64,000 nucleotides of DNA, from NCBI GenBank assembly GCA_963785245.1, contig CAWAUO010000012.1:124001-188000 (forward strand), given 5' to 3'. Under the pieces are notes generated by a model. That model was given only the letters and a program-made list of their open reading frames with translations. It made no database searches and was not told where the DNA came from. The DNA comes from JAHEEL01 sp963785245 (GTDB lineage: Bacteria; Actinomycetota; Acidimicrobiia; Spongiisociales; UBA5794). Positions within the stretch are counted from its first letter, which is position 1. Every line of letters starts with the position of its first letter. The translations under genes and the position numbers were made by a program. Positions 45,063 to 53,978 of this stretch are shown in pieces.

Positions 45063-47897
45063 ATGGCAAGCGACACGATCCACATCAGTGGTGCCCGTGA
45101 GCACAACTTGAAGGATCTCCACCTCGAGTTGCCGCGAGATCAACTCATCGTCTTCACCGGTCTCTCCGGGTCCGGGAAGTCGTCGCTCGCCTTCGACACG
45201 ATCTACGCCGAAGGTCAGCGGCGCTACGTCGAGAGTCTCTCGGCGTACGCACGGCAGTTCCTCGGACAGATGGACAAGCCGGACGTCGACTTCATCGAAG
45301 GCCTGTCTCCGGCGATCTCGATCGACCAGAAGACAGCAAGCCGGAACCCGCGGTCAACGGTCGGCACCGTCACCGAGATCCACGACTACCTCCGCCTGCT
45401 CTACGCCCGGATCGGCATTCCGCATTGCCCGAACGATGGCTCGCCGGTCGATCGGCAGACGCCGCAACAGATCGTGGATCACATCCTCGAGATCGAGGAA
45501 GGAACGCGGTTCCAGATCCTTGCGCCCGTGATTCGTGGTCGGAAGGGCGAGTACGAGCAGCTTCTCAAGGAACTCGCCCTGGAGGGATTCAGCCGTGCCC
45601 GGATCGACGGCGAGGTCCGGGACCTCACCGACGACATCACGCTCGATCGCTACTTCCAACACACCATCGAGGTCGTGGTCGATCGCCTGGTCCGGAAGGA
45701 CGGCATCGAACGACGCCTCGCCGACTCGCTGGAAACGGCTCTCAGGCTGGCCGATGGCATCGCCCACGTTGCCATCGAGGAAGGGCCGACGCTCTCGTTC
45801 AGCCAACACTTCGCCTGTCCCGAGTGCGGTCTCTCGTTCGACGAGCTCCAGCCGCGCAATTTCTCCTTCAACAGCCCGTACGGGGCGTGCACGGAGTGTT
45901 CGGGCATCGGAACACGGTTCCAGATCGATCCAACCCTCATCGTTCCCCAACCCGACCGGAGTCTCCTCGACGGTGCAATCGCCCCGTGGCGCGGCCGGCA
46001 CCGCCTGACCTATTACCAGCGCGTGCTCTCAGCGGTCGCTGCCGCTGAAGGTATCGACATGGAGATGCCGTACCGCGACCTCTCGGAGGAGCATCAACAC
46101 CTCCTCATGTACGGCGGCAGCGATCACGGTTACACGGTTTCATACGAGAATCGGTTCGGTCGTACCCGGCGATATGACACGAACTACGAGGGCGCGGTTC
46201 CGTGGCTGGAGCGGAGGTACTCGGATTCCGAGAGCGATACCGTTCGCGAGGGCTATCAACAGTTCATGAGAGAGGTGCCGTGCCGGACGTGCGAGGGCGG
46301 GCGGCTGAACCCGATCTCGCTCGCCGTGACGGTCGGAGGCTTGTCGATCGACAAGCTTTCGGGGCTATCGCTCGCCAGAGCTTCGGCAGCGCTGTCCACT
46401 CTCGAACTGTCTGACCGGGATGAGCAGATCGCGGGACGGGTCATCAAGGAGATTCGAGCAAGGCTCGACTTCCTCCTCAACGTGGGGTTGGACTACCTGA
46501 CGCTGATGCGTTCGGCAGCGACACTCGCCGGGGGTGAGGCGCAGAGAATCCGCCTCGCGACCCAGATCGGGTCGGGCCTCGTGGGCGTGCTCTACATCCT
46601 CGACGAGCCATCGATCGGTCTGCACCAGCGCGACAACCAGCGTCTGATCGAGACGCTCGTTCGTCTGCGAGATCTCGGCAACACGTTGATCGTCGTCGAG
46701 CACGACGAGGAGACCATCCGGGTCGCGGACTACATCGTCGATATCGGCCCGGGAGCGGGCGAACACGGTGGACAAATCGTCGCCGAGGGAGCGCTGGCCG
46801 ACATCGAGAGCGAACCAAGCTCGCTGACCGGCGACTACCTCGCGGGGCGACGCTCGATTGCTGTGCCTGCTGAGCGGCGGTCCGGGTCAGGAGCCTCGCT
46901 GGTGATCCGCGGCGCGGCCGAGAACAACCTCCGTGGTATCGACGTCGAGATCCCGCTCGGTCGGTTCGTCGCCGTGACCGGGGTGTCGGGCAGTGGCAAG
47001 TCGTCGCTTGTGCAGGAGATTCTCTCGAAGGCCCTCCACGCCGAACTGCACGGGGCAAAACAGATCCCGGGGATGCATCAACGCATCGACGGCATCGAGC
47101 ACATCGACAAGGTCATCAACATCGACCAGTCGCCGATCGGACGCACACCGCGATCGAATCCGGTGACCTACACGAAGGCGTTTGACGCGATTCGTCAACT
47201 GTTCGCCGCCACGCAAGACGCGAAGATGCGCGGGTACAAGCCCGGCCGCTTCTCGTTCAATGTTGCTGGTGGGCGGTGCGAGACGTGCAAGGGAGACGGC
47301 ACGCTGAAGATCGAGATGCACTTCCTCCCGGATGTCTACATCCCGTGCGACACGTGCAAGGGCCGCCGCTACAACCGCGACACCCTCGAGGTGACGTTCA
47401 AGGGGCATTCGATCGCCGATGTCCTGGAGATGTCGATCGAGGAAGCACTTCACTTCTTTGAGAACCAGCCCAGAATCTCCCGCATCCTGGGGACACTCTT
47501 CGACGTCGGCCTCGGCTATATCCGTCTCGGGCAGCCCGCTCCGACCCTCTCGGGCGGCGAGGCGCAGCGCGTGAAGCTGGCCGCCGAACTCGCCAAGCGA
47601 TCGACCGGCCGCACCTTCTATATCCTCGACGAGCCAACGACCGGCCTCCACTTCGAAGACATCCGCAAGCTGCTCGGCGTCCTCGAACGTCTCGTGGATG
47701 CCGGGAACACCGTGGCGGTCATCGAGCACAATCTCGATGTCGTCAAGACCGCCGACTGGGTCATCGATCTCGGTCCGGGCGGTGGCGACGGTGGTGGAAA
47801 CGTCGTTGCCGAGGGGACGCCCGAAGAGGTCGCGCTCGTCGAGGAATCACACACCGGAGTGTTCCTGGGAGCCATGCTGCCACAACCGACCTTCTGA
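45063..47897 (+). CDS. uvrA: UvrABC excinuclease subunit A
   Basis: Damage-recognition ABC ATPase of nucleotide excision repair, 944 residues. Two nucleotide-binding modules: Walker A GLSGSGKSSLAFDTIYAEG near the N-terminus and GVSGSGKSSLVQEIL near residue 645; signatures LAGGEAQRI and LSGGEAQRVKL. Zinc modules are complete: CPECG with CTECSG, and CETCKGDG with CDTCKG. The start ATG 45063 follows a GAGAAGAGCGGG ribosome region. uvrA is separated from uvrC by a methyltransferase and a small protein gene. Confidence 0.98.
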   Translation: MASDTIHISGAREHNLKDLHLELPRDQLIVFTGLSGSGKSSLAFDTIYAEGQRRYVESLSAYARQFLGQMDKPDVDFIEGLSPAISIDQKTASRNPRSTVGTVTEIHDYLRLLYARIGIPHCPNDGSPVDRQTPQQIVDHILEIEEGTRFQILAPVIRGRKGEYEQLLKELALEGFSRARIDGEVRDLTDDITLDRYFQHTIEVVVDRLVRKDGIERRLADSLETALRLADGIAHVAIEEGPTLSFSQHFACPECGLSFDELQPRNFSFNSPYGACTECSGIGTRFQIDPTLIVPQPDRSLLDGAIAPWRGRHRLTYYQRVLSAVAAAEGIDMEMPYRDLSEEHQHLLMYGGSDHGYTVSYENRFGRTRRYDTNYEGAVPWLERRYSDSESDTVREGYQQFMREVPCRTCEGGRLNPISLAVTVGGLSIDKLSGLSLARASAALSTLELSDRDEQIAGRVIKEIRARLDFLLNVGLDYLTLMRSAATLAGGEAQRIRLATQIGSGLVGVLYILDEPSIGLHQRDNQRLIETLVRLRDLGNTLIVVEHDEETIRVADYIVDIGPGAGEHGGQIVAEGALADIESEPSSLTGDYLAGRRSIAVPAERRSGSGASLVIRGAAENNLRGIDVEIPLGRFVAVTGVSGSGKSSLVQEILSKALHAELHGAKQIPGMHQRIDGIEHIDKVINIDQSPIGRTPRSNPVTYTKAFDAIRQLFAATQDAKMRGYKPGRFSFNVAGGRCETCKGDGTLKIEMHFLPDVYIPCDTCKGRRYNRDTLEVTFKGHSIADVLEMSIEEALHFFENQPRISRILGTLFDVGLGYIRLGQPAPTLSGGEAQRVKLAAELAKRSTGRTFYILDEPTTGLHFEDIRKLLGVLERLVDAGNTVAVIEHNLDVVKTADWVIDLGPGGGDGGGNVVAEGTPEEVALVEESHTGVFLGAMLPQPTF

Positions 47898-48105
47898 ACC
47901 GCGAACAGAAGGAACGGCACCGGCATGCGATCCGCTCGATTGGATCCGACGCGAGAATCGGAGTTGTCCGCCGGTCGGTTCCTGCTCGTCGGCGCTCTGA
48001 TCCTGAGGCCGCGATGCTGAGCGACGAGTACCGTGCACCCGAGCGATCGCGGAACCGGGCGCGATGCGATGACATTGATCACACCAGGCGGAATGGGGCT
48101 GGCCA

Positions 48106-48810
48106 ATGAGCGAATCGGTCGACAACTGGGACGACATCGCGCAATGGTGGAAGGACGAGGTGGCGACCGATCCCGTCTATCTCGACGACGTCGCTCCGAT
48201 GCTGGGCCGGCTTCTCGCCACGCCATCCAATCCGATTCTTGAGCTCGGGTGTGGCGACGGACAGTGGCTCCGATGGCTCGACTCCAATCCCGGGCAGGTG
48301 ATTGGATGCGACCGCTCAGGGCATCTCCTCCGTGGGGTCGTCGGCGACCATCCAGTTGTCGTGTGTGGTCTTCCTTCTCTGGGCTGGTTGAGCGACGGAA
48401 CGGTCGGCGCCGCGTTCTCCGTGTTCGTTCTCGATCTCATCGAAGATGCTGACGCGTTCTTTGCTGAGGCCGCCCGGGTCGTGAGCACCGGCGGGCAACT
48501 GGTCGTGATCATCAACCATCCGATCTTCACGGCACCGGACTCCGGGCCGTTCATGGATCCGGACCTCGATGTCTTCTGGAGATGGGGCGCATACCTCGTC
48601 CACGGCGAGAGCGACGTTCCCGCCGGATCTCAGAATGTCACCATGTATCACCGGCCCGTAGGTGACTTGCTGACATCCGCTGCCCGTGCCGGCTGGCATC
48701 TCGAGGAGGCCATCGAAGCACCACTCGGAGCAGCCGCAATTGAACGAGAACCGTCGTACCGCGGACAGGAAGGCATCCCTCGCTTCCTCGGTATGCGCTG
48801 GCGACGGTGA
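48106..48810 (+). CDS. Class I SAM-dependent methyltransferase
   Basis: A 234-residue Rossmann-fold methyltransferase. Motif I ILELGCGDGQWL is at about residues 45-56, motif II VIGCDRSG follows, and the motif IV/V area is FSVFVLDLIEDADAFF then GGQLVVIINHPIF. The family includes UbiE/small-molecule and tRNA methylases; the substrate is not predictable. ATG 48106 has no strong ribosome site. It lies between uvrA and uvrC; the preceding 208 bp hold nothing recognisable. Confidence 0.82.
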   Translation: MSESVDNWDDIAQWWKDEVATDPVYLDDVAPMLGRLLATPSNPILELGCGDGQWLRWLDSNPGQVIGCDRSGHLLRGVVGDHPVVVCGLPSLGWLSDGTVGAAFSVFVLDLIEDADAFFAEAARVVSTGGQLVVIINHPIFTAPDSGPFMDPDLDVFWRWGAYLVHGESDVPAGSQNVTMYHRPVGDLLTSAARAGWHLEEAIEAPLGAAAIEREPSYRGQEGIPRFLGMRWRR

Positions 48811-48871
48811 TTCAAGATCGAGGACCGAAATGCCGATGTACCTGTGGAACGAACGTCCACGGAGGCTCACG

Positions 48872-49099
48872 ATGACGGACCATCTCGTAGCGTACGAATA
48901 CGGCACCGGACAGGTGTGGGGCTGCATCCGGGCCCGGTCCACCGCCGACATCAGCGCGGCCGTGCCCGAGGTAGAAGTCTACGACGCGCCGCCGCCGTGG
49001 ATGGGCGAAGGCGAGGTTCGCCTTCTTCGCGAACGAGCGGTCTATCTCTCCGACCGGACGCTCGACGCGATCCTGCACCGACGGACGGCGGCGGCCTGA
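48872..49099 (+). CDS. Small conserved-looking protein, 75 aa
   Basis: A 75-residue soluble protein, MTDHLVAYEYGTGQVW start, ending in HRRTAAA. Segment YDAPPPWMGEGEVRLL is distinctive. ATG 48872 has GGAGG 7 nt upstream; ATG 48830 in the same frame would add 14 residues and has only a weak site. It precedes uvrC by 92 bp. I do not recognise the family. GC-rich third positions and a good start support it as real. Confidence 0.6.
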   Translation: MTDHLVAYEYGTGQVWGCIRARSTADISAAVPEVEVYDAPPPWMGEGEVRLLRERAVYLSDRTLDAILHRRTAAA

Positions 49100-49179
49100 G
49101 CCGCGAGTTGTCGGCATGACACCGTGGGAACGGTGACCGACCCGAGTTCATGTTCGTCAGTTGCGTGAGTCGGCGCCGA

Positions 49180-49185
49180 TAGCAT
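49180..49185 (+). promoter_or_regulatory. -10 hexamer of uvrC, leaderless type
   Basis: TAGCAT ends 6 nt before ATG 49192, so uvrC probably has its own promoter separate from uvrA. Confidence 0.5.
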
Positions 49186-49191
49186 CGGGGC

Positions 49192-51018
49192 ATGATTCGG
49201 CGGCCGCCTCCATCTGAGATCCCGGACAGCCCGGGGGTGTATCTCTTCCGTGACGATCACGGCGCTGTGCTGTATGTCGGCAAGGCCAAGTCGTTGCGCA
49301 AGCGCGTTGCCAACTACTTCGGTTCCGACGTCCGGGGGAAGACGGCCATCATGGTTGAGGCCGCGGCGGACATCGACTGGATCGTGACCCCATCCGAGGT
49401 GGCGGCGCTGATGACCGAGTTCTCGCTCGTCCAGGAGCACCAGCCGCGGTTCAACATCCGCCTCCGCGACGACAAGAGCTTTCCCTATCTCGCCCTAACC
49501 GTCTCTCAGGAGTGGCCCCGTGCGATGGTCGTCCGGGGGAAACGACGGAGGGACACGCAGTACTTCGGTCCGTACGTGCATGCGTACGCCATCCGCCAGA
49601 CGCTCGACCTCATGCTGCGAACGTTCCCGATCCGGACGTGCACGGATGCCAAGTTCAAGCGGCACACGGCCACCGGACGGCCCTGCCTGCTGTTCCACAT
49701 CGAGAAGTGCGCGGGGCCGTGCGTCGGCGAAGTCGATGCGGCGGAGTACCAGGACCTCGTCGACGGGATGGCATCGTTCTTCGCCGGAGACGCCACGACC
49801 GTTGTCGAACGACTGACCGCTGAGATGCAGGCCGCCGCGGCTGCGCAGGAGTACGAGCAGGCCGCGCGGACTCGGGACCAACTGAGCGCGGTCGCCAGCG
49901 CCACGGAGCGCCAGGAGCTCGTGACCGAACGTCCCGACGACTTCGACGTCATCGCTGTGGCCGAAGACGAGTTGGAGGCGGCGCTCGTCGTGCTGAATAT
50001 CCGCAAGGGGCGTATCACCGGACGCAGGGCGACGGTCGTCGACCGCGTCGAGGAGGTCGATACCGCGTCACTCATCGGCATATTGTTGACCGCGGTCTAC
50101 GGGACCGAGCGACCGCCGAAGGAGGTTCTCGTCCAAGCGCTGCCGGACGACGCCGGGGTGCGGACGGCATGGCTGGCCGAGCGGCGGGGGAGTGCGGTGT
50201 CGCTCCGTGTGCCACAGCGCGGGGCGAAGCGACGGGTCCTCGAGACAGCGGCCGAGAACGCGACCGAGGAGTTCAACCGCCATCGGCTGAAGCGGCACAC
50301 CGACCACAACGCCCGGGCCCGGGCCCTCAACGATCTGCAGATTGCCCTCGACCTCCCGACGCCGCCGCTGCGTATCGAGTGCTACGACATCTCGACGATC
50401 CAGGGCACGAACACGGTGGCGTCGATGGTGGTCTTCGAAGATGGTCTTCCGAAGAAGAGCGATTATCGGCGATTCAAGATCCGGACGGTCAGCGGCCAGG
50501 ACGATTTCGCTGCGATGGAGGAAGTCTTGCGGCGGCGTCTCACCGCCTATCTCACCGAGCGAGACCAGCCGGTCGACGAGCGCGGTCGTTTCGCCTACCC
50601 GCCGTCGCTCATTGTCGTGGACGGCGGAGCGGGGCAGCTGGGCCGCGCGGTTGCGGTGCTCTCGGACCTGAAGCTGGACATCCCGGTGGTCGGCCTCGCG
50701 AAGCGCCTCGAAGAGGTCTACGTGCCGGGCCGGCCCGATCCGGTGCGTATCCCGAAGGGCAGAGAGTCGCTGTATCTCCTGCAGCGTGTCCGCGACGAAG
50801 CGCACCGGTTCGCCATTACCTATCACCGTACGCTGCGAGGGAAGAAGATGATCGACTCGGTGCTCGATGACGCCCCCGGCATCGGGCCGATGAGGAAGAA
50901 GGCACTGATCCGTAGATTCGGATCACTGAAACAGATCCGGGCTGCGTCGAAAATGGACCTGGCAGAGGTCCTTCCCGATAGTGTGGTCTCAGCACTCTGG
51001 GAGAACCTCCATGGATGA
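49192..51018 (+). CDS. uvrC: UvrABC excinuclease subunit C
   Basis: Dual-incision nuclease of nucleotide excision repair, 608 residues. N-terminal GIY-YIG nuclease (GVYLFRDDHGAVLYVGKAKS), Cys-bearing linker (RPCLLFHIEKCAGPCVG), UVR motif (about residues 203-238), RNase H-like second nuclease domain beginning IECYDISTIQGTNTVASMVV with IVVDGGAGQLG, and a C-terminal tandem helix-hairpin-helix (DDAPGIGPMRKKALIRRFGS). It overlaps the rapZ start by 8 bp. First of a coupled uvrC-rapZ-yvcK run. Confidence 0.98.
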   Translation: MIRRPPPSEIPDSPGVYLFRDDHGAVLYVGKAKSLRKRVANYFGSDVRGKTAIMVEAAADIDWIVTPSEVAALMTEFSLVQEHQPRFNIRLRDDKSFPYLALTVSQEWPRAMVVRGKRRRDTQYFGPYVHAYAIRQTLDLMLRTFPIRTCTDAKFKRHTATGRPCLLFHIEKCAGPCVGEVDAAEYQDLVDGMASFFAGDATTVVERLTAEMQAAAAAQEYEQAARTRDQLSAVASATERQELVTERPDDFDVIAVAEDELEAALVVLNIRKGRITGRRATVVDRVEEVDTASLIGILLTAVYGTERPPKEVLVQALPDDAGVRTAWLAERRGSAVSLRVPQRGAKRRVLETAAENATEEFNRHRLKRHTDHNARARALNDLQIALDLPTPPLRIECYDISTIQGTNTVASMVVFEDGLPKKSDYRRFKIRTVSGQDDFAAMEEVLRRRLTAYLTERDQPVDERGRFAYPPSLIVVDGGAGQLGRAVAVLSDLKLDIPVVGLAKRLEEVYVPGRPDPVRIPKGRESLYLLQRVRDEAHRFAITYHRTLRGKKMIDSVLDDAPGIGPMRKKALIRRFGSLKQIRAASKMDLAEVLPDSVVSALWENLHG

Positions 51019-51910
51019 ACCGATCCGTACCGAACCGCACGTCGTTGTCATCACCGGGATGTCGGGGGCCGGACGCTCGCATGCTTCCAATGTGCTCGAG
51101 GATCTCGGATACTTCGTCGTGGACAATCTGCCGGCCGATCTGATCGTCGATGTTGTCCGACGGTCGGGCGTGGGCGACGAATCCAGAGACCGGTTCGCGG
51201 TCGTCGTTGACTCCCGCGGGAGCGTGACCGCAGACCAACTCTCAGAGGCCGTGAAGATGCTTCGCCAGATGGGTCTGAGGACGACGGTCCTCTTCCTCGA
51301 TGCCGACGATCGGGTGCTCATCCGGCGGTTCGAGGAGACGCGTCGGCCGCACCCGTTCGCGGCGCCGACGCTGGATGAGTCGATCGCGGAGGAGCGGACG
51401 AACATGCTCGATATCCGCGGATTGGCCGATCTGATTGCAGACACGTCAGATCTCAACGTCCACCAACTGGGGGACCGCCTCAGGAATGCCTTCGCTCGTG
51501 GCCTCCCCGAGCGCAGCATGCAGATCGACGTCACATCGTTCGGCTTCAAGCGAGGCGTTCCCCGCGTTGTCGACCTGCTGTTCGACGCGCGGTTCCTCCC
51601 CAACCCCCATTGGCAGCCCGAACTGAGGCCGCTCACCGGCCTCGACGAGAGCGTGAGGGACTACGTGTTCTCATTTGAGGAGACCGAGGAGTTCCTGGGC
51701 AAGGTCTCGGACATCCTCGACTTCCTGATCCCGCACTACGAGAGCGAGGGCAAGGCCTATCTGACGATCGGTGTTGGTTGCACCGGAGGGCGGCATCGTT
51801 CGGTCGCGATCGCAGAGGCCATCGGCGCGCACCTCCGTTCTGAGGATCGGGACGTGACCGTCCACCACCGCGATGCCGGCGTGGACGATTCCAATGCCAC
51901 CCGGCGTTGA
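51011..51910 (+). CDS. rapZ: RapZ-family nucleotide-binding protein
   Basis: A 299-residue P-loop protein of the RapZ (YvcJ) family. The P-loop GMSGAGRSHASNVLEDLG is at about residues 15-32, followed by YFVVDNLPADLI; the C-terminal domain has SFGFKRGVPRVVDLLFDARFLPNP and IGVGCTGGRHRSVAIAE. In E. coli RapZ controls amino-sugar synthesis through a small RNA; in Gram-positives its role is less clear. The start ATG 51011 overlaps uvrC. It overlaps the yvcK start by 17 bp. Confidence 0.95.
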   Translation: MDEPIRTEPHVVVITGMSGAGRSHASNVLEDLGYFVVDNLPADLIVDVVRRSGVGDESRDRFAVVVDSRGSVTADQLSEAVKMLRQMGLRTTVLFLDADDRVLIRRFEETRRPHPFAAPTLDESIAEERTNMLDIRGLADLIADTSDLNVHQLGDRLRNAFARGLPERSMQIDVTSFGFKRGVPRVVDLLFDARFLPNPHWQPELRPLTGLDESVRDYVFSFEETEEFLGKVSDILDFLIPHYESEGKAYLTIGVGCTGGRHRSVAIAEAIGAHLRSEDRDVTVHHRDAGVDDSNATRR

Positions 51911-52868
51911 ACCGGAGGCGCTGCTCGAAGCGCTCGACCTCGTCCGACGGGGCCCCCATGTGGTTGCCATCGGGGGAGGGAAGGGGTTGGCACGAGCACT
52001 CGAAGCCATCCGGGGCTACGCCGGCAGGATCGACGCCATCGTCACGGTCGCCGACGACGGTGGCTCTTCCGGCCGACTCGCTCCTCATCTCGACATCCCG
52101 CCGCCCGGAGACATCCGCAAGTCCCTGATCGCCTTGACGCCGGACGATTCGCTTTGGCGTCAGTTGTTCGAGTACCGATTCGAGGGAGCCGACGTTCGCG
52201 GGCACTCGCTGGGGAACCTCATCATCGCCGCGCTCACAGAGATCGAGGGATCGTTCGAAGGCGCCCTTCGATCGTCGGAGCGCCTTCTCGGAGCGCTGGG
52301 ATCCGTCATCCCGGCCTCCCCGTGGCATCTCCAACTCGCGGCCGACATCGACGGCGTGGAGGTTCGGGGGCAAGTCAACGTCTCGCTGGCCCGTGGCACC
52401 GTGACCGCCGTTCGCGTCATCCCCGGCGATGCACCGGTGACGGAGAGCGCCGTCGCCGCCATCGAAGTCGCCGACCAGATCGTTCTCGGTCCCGGGAGCC
52501 TGTACACGTCGATCGCCGCCACCCTCGTGGTGCCGGGAATCGTCGATGCGATCAACCGCTCGCGTGCCTCGCTCGTGTACATCGCGAATGTCGTCACGCA
52601 GGACGGAGAGACGCTTGGCATGGACGCCGTCGACCATCTCGACTCGCTGCTCCGGACAACCGGTGTGCGCCCACCCAGTGCTATCGTTGCGTCCGATTCC
52701 CCGGTGTTCGTTGCGCCGCCTCTCGAGGCGGTCGGCATCGACGCAGAGGCGGCTGCCACATATGGCGCCGATGTCGTGACGGCGGACCTGCTCGACCGAA
52801 CTGTCGAGCGACCGTCACATGACCCAACCCGTCTTGGCGCGGTTCTCCGGGGACTTGTTCGCACATAA
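51894..52868 (+). CDS. yvcK: YvcK/CofD-like gluconeogenesis factor
   Basis: A 324-residue protein of the YvcK (CuvA) family, a UDP-sugar-binding factor needed for cell wall and shape under gluconeogenic growth. Seen: AIGGGKGLARALEAI, VADDGGSSGRLAPHL, PPGDIRKSLIAL, GHSLGNLIIAAL and LGPGSLYTSIAATL. ATG 51894 is chosen because the family usually begins shortly before the GGGKGL loop; ATG 51873 in the same frame lies deeper inside rapZ. whiA, the usual next gene, is missing: gap begins 25 bp later. Confidence 0.93.
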   Translation: MPPGVEPEALLEALDLVRRGPHVVAIGGGKGLARALEAIRGYAGRIDAIVTVADDGGSSGRLAPHLDIPPPGDIRKSLIALTPDDSLWRQLFEYRFEGADVRGHSLGNLIIAALTEIEGSFEGALRSSERLLGALGSVIPASPWHLQLAADIDGVEVRGQVNVSLARGTVTAVRVIPGDAPVTESAVAAIEVADQIVLGPGSLYTSIAATLVVPGIVDAINRSRASLVYIANVVTQDGETLGMDAVDHLDSLLRTTGVRPPSAIVASDSPVFVAPPLEAVGIDAEAAATYGADVVTADLLDRTVERPSHDPTRLGAVLRGLVRT

Positions 52869-52892
52869 CCACAGACCCCCAGGGAGGTCACC

Positions 52893-53977
52893 ATGCGAGT
52901 AGCAATCAACGGTTTCGGTCGTATCGGCCGCAACTTCGTACCGCGTCCAAGGGCAACGATGCCTGGGCCAACATGCGGCAGACGTTGACGGAAGCCGACA
53001 TCAGCGACCTGGACGACGTCGCCGCGACCTTCGTGAAGCTGAAGAAGGACGTTGCCGGCATCGACATCGTCGCCATCAACGACCTGTCAGACGCGGCGAT
53101 GCTTGCGCACCTCCTCAAGCATGACTCCGTCCACGGCCCGTACCCGGGCTCCGTCACCCTCGATGGTGATGAACTCGTCGTCGACGGCGACCGCATCAAG
53201 GTGTTCGCCGAGCGCGACCCGGCCAACCTTCCGTGGGCCGACCTGGGTGTTGACGTCGTGATCGAGTCAACCGGTGTGTTCCGCACCCATGAGTCCGCGT
53301 CCAAGCACCTCGAGGCCGGCGCCAAGTTCGTGATCGTCTCCGCTCCGATGGGAGACCCGGACTACACGGTCGTCTTCGGCGTGAACGACGATGGACTCGA
53401 TCCTTCGACCCAGAAGATCATCTCGAACGCCTCGTGCACGACCAACTGCGTCGCTCCGATGATCAAGGTCCTCAACGACGAGTTCACGGTCAAGCAGGGC
53501 TCCCTCACGACCGTGCATGCGTACACGAACGATCAGAGCATTCTCGATCTCGTGCACAAGGATCCGCGCCGTGCACGCGCTGCGGCGGTGAACATCATCC
53601 CGAGTTCGACCGGTGCAGCCAGCGCCGTCGGCAAGGTCATCCCCGAGATGGCAGGGAAGATTTCCGGAACGTCGCTCCGGGTCCCGGTGCCAGACGGTTC
53701 GATCACCGACCTCGTGGTCACGGTCGAGAAGACCGACGTCACGGTCGAAGAAGTGAACGCTGCGTTCAAGGCCGCCGCGCAGGGACCGCTCAAGGGCATT
53801 CTCCTGTATTCCGAGGAGCCCCTGGTGTCCACCGATATCATCGGCGATTCCCACTCTGTGATCTTCGACTCCCTGTCGACGATGGTCACCGATGGGTTGG
53901 TCAAGGTGTTCGGTTGGTACGACAACGAGATGGGCTACTCATCCCGCCTCGTTGAACTCGCACGCAAACTGGGCTGA
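52893..53977 (+). CDS. gap: Glyceraldehyde-3-phosphate dehydrogenase with N-terminal insertion (one frameshift)
   Basis: Oxidises glyceraldehyde 3-phosphate with NAD(P) and phosphate. ATG 52893 (after GGGAGG) gives MRVAINGFGRIGRNF, but the rest lies in another frame; one base lost near 52937 restores it. The catalytic Cys is in NASCTTNCVAPM, and TVHAYTNDQ, GSITDLVVTV and WYDNEMGYSSRL are normal. About 28 extra residues (around MRQTLTEADISDLDDVAA) lie between GRN and IVAINDLSD, where usual enzymes have a short helix. Repaired length is about 361 against the usual 335. First gene of a glycolytic run. Confidence 0.92.
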
Positions 53978-53978
53978 C

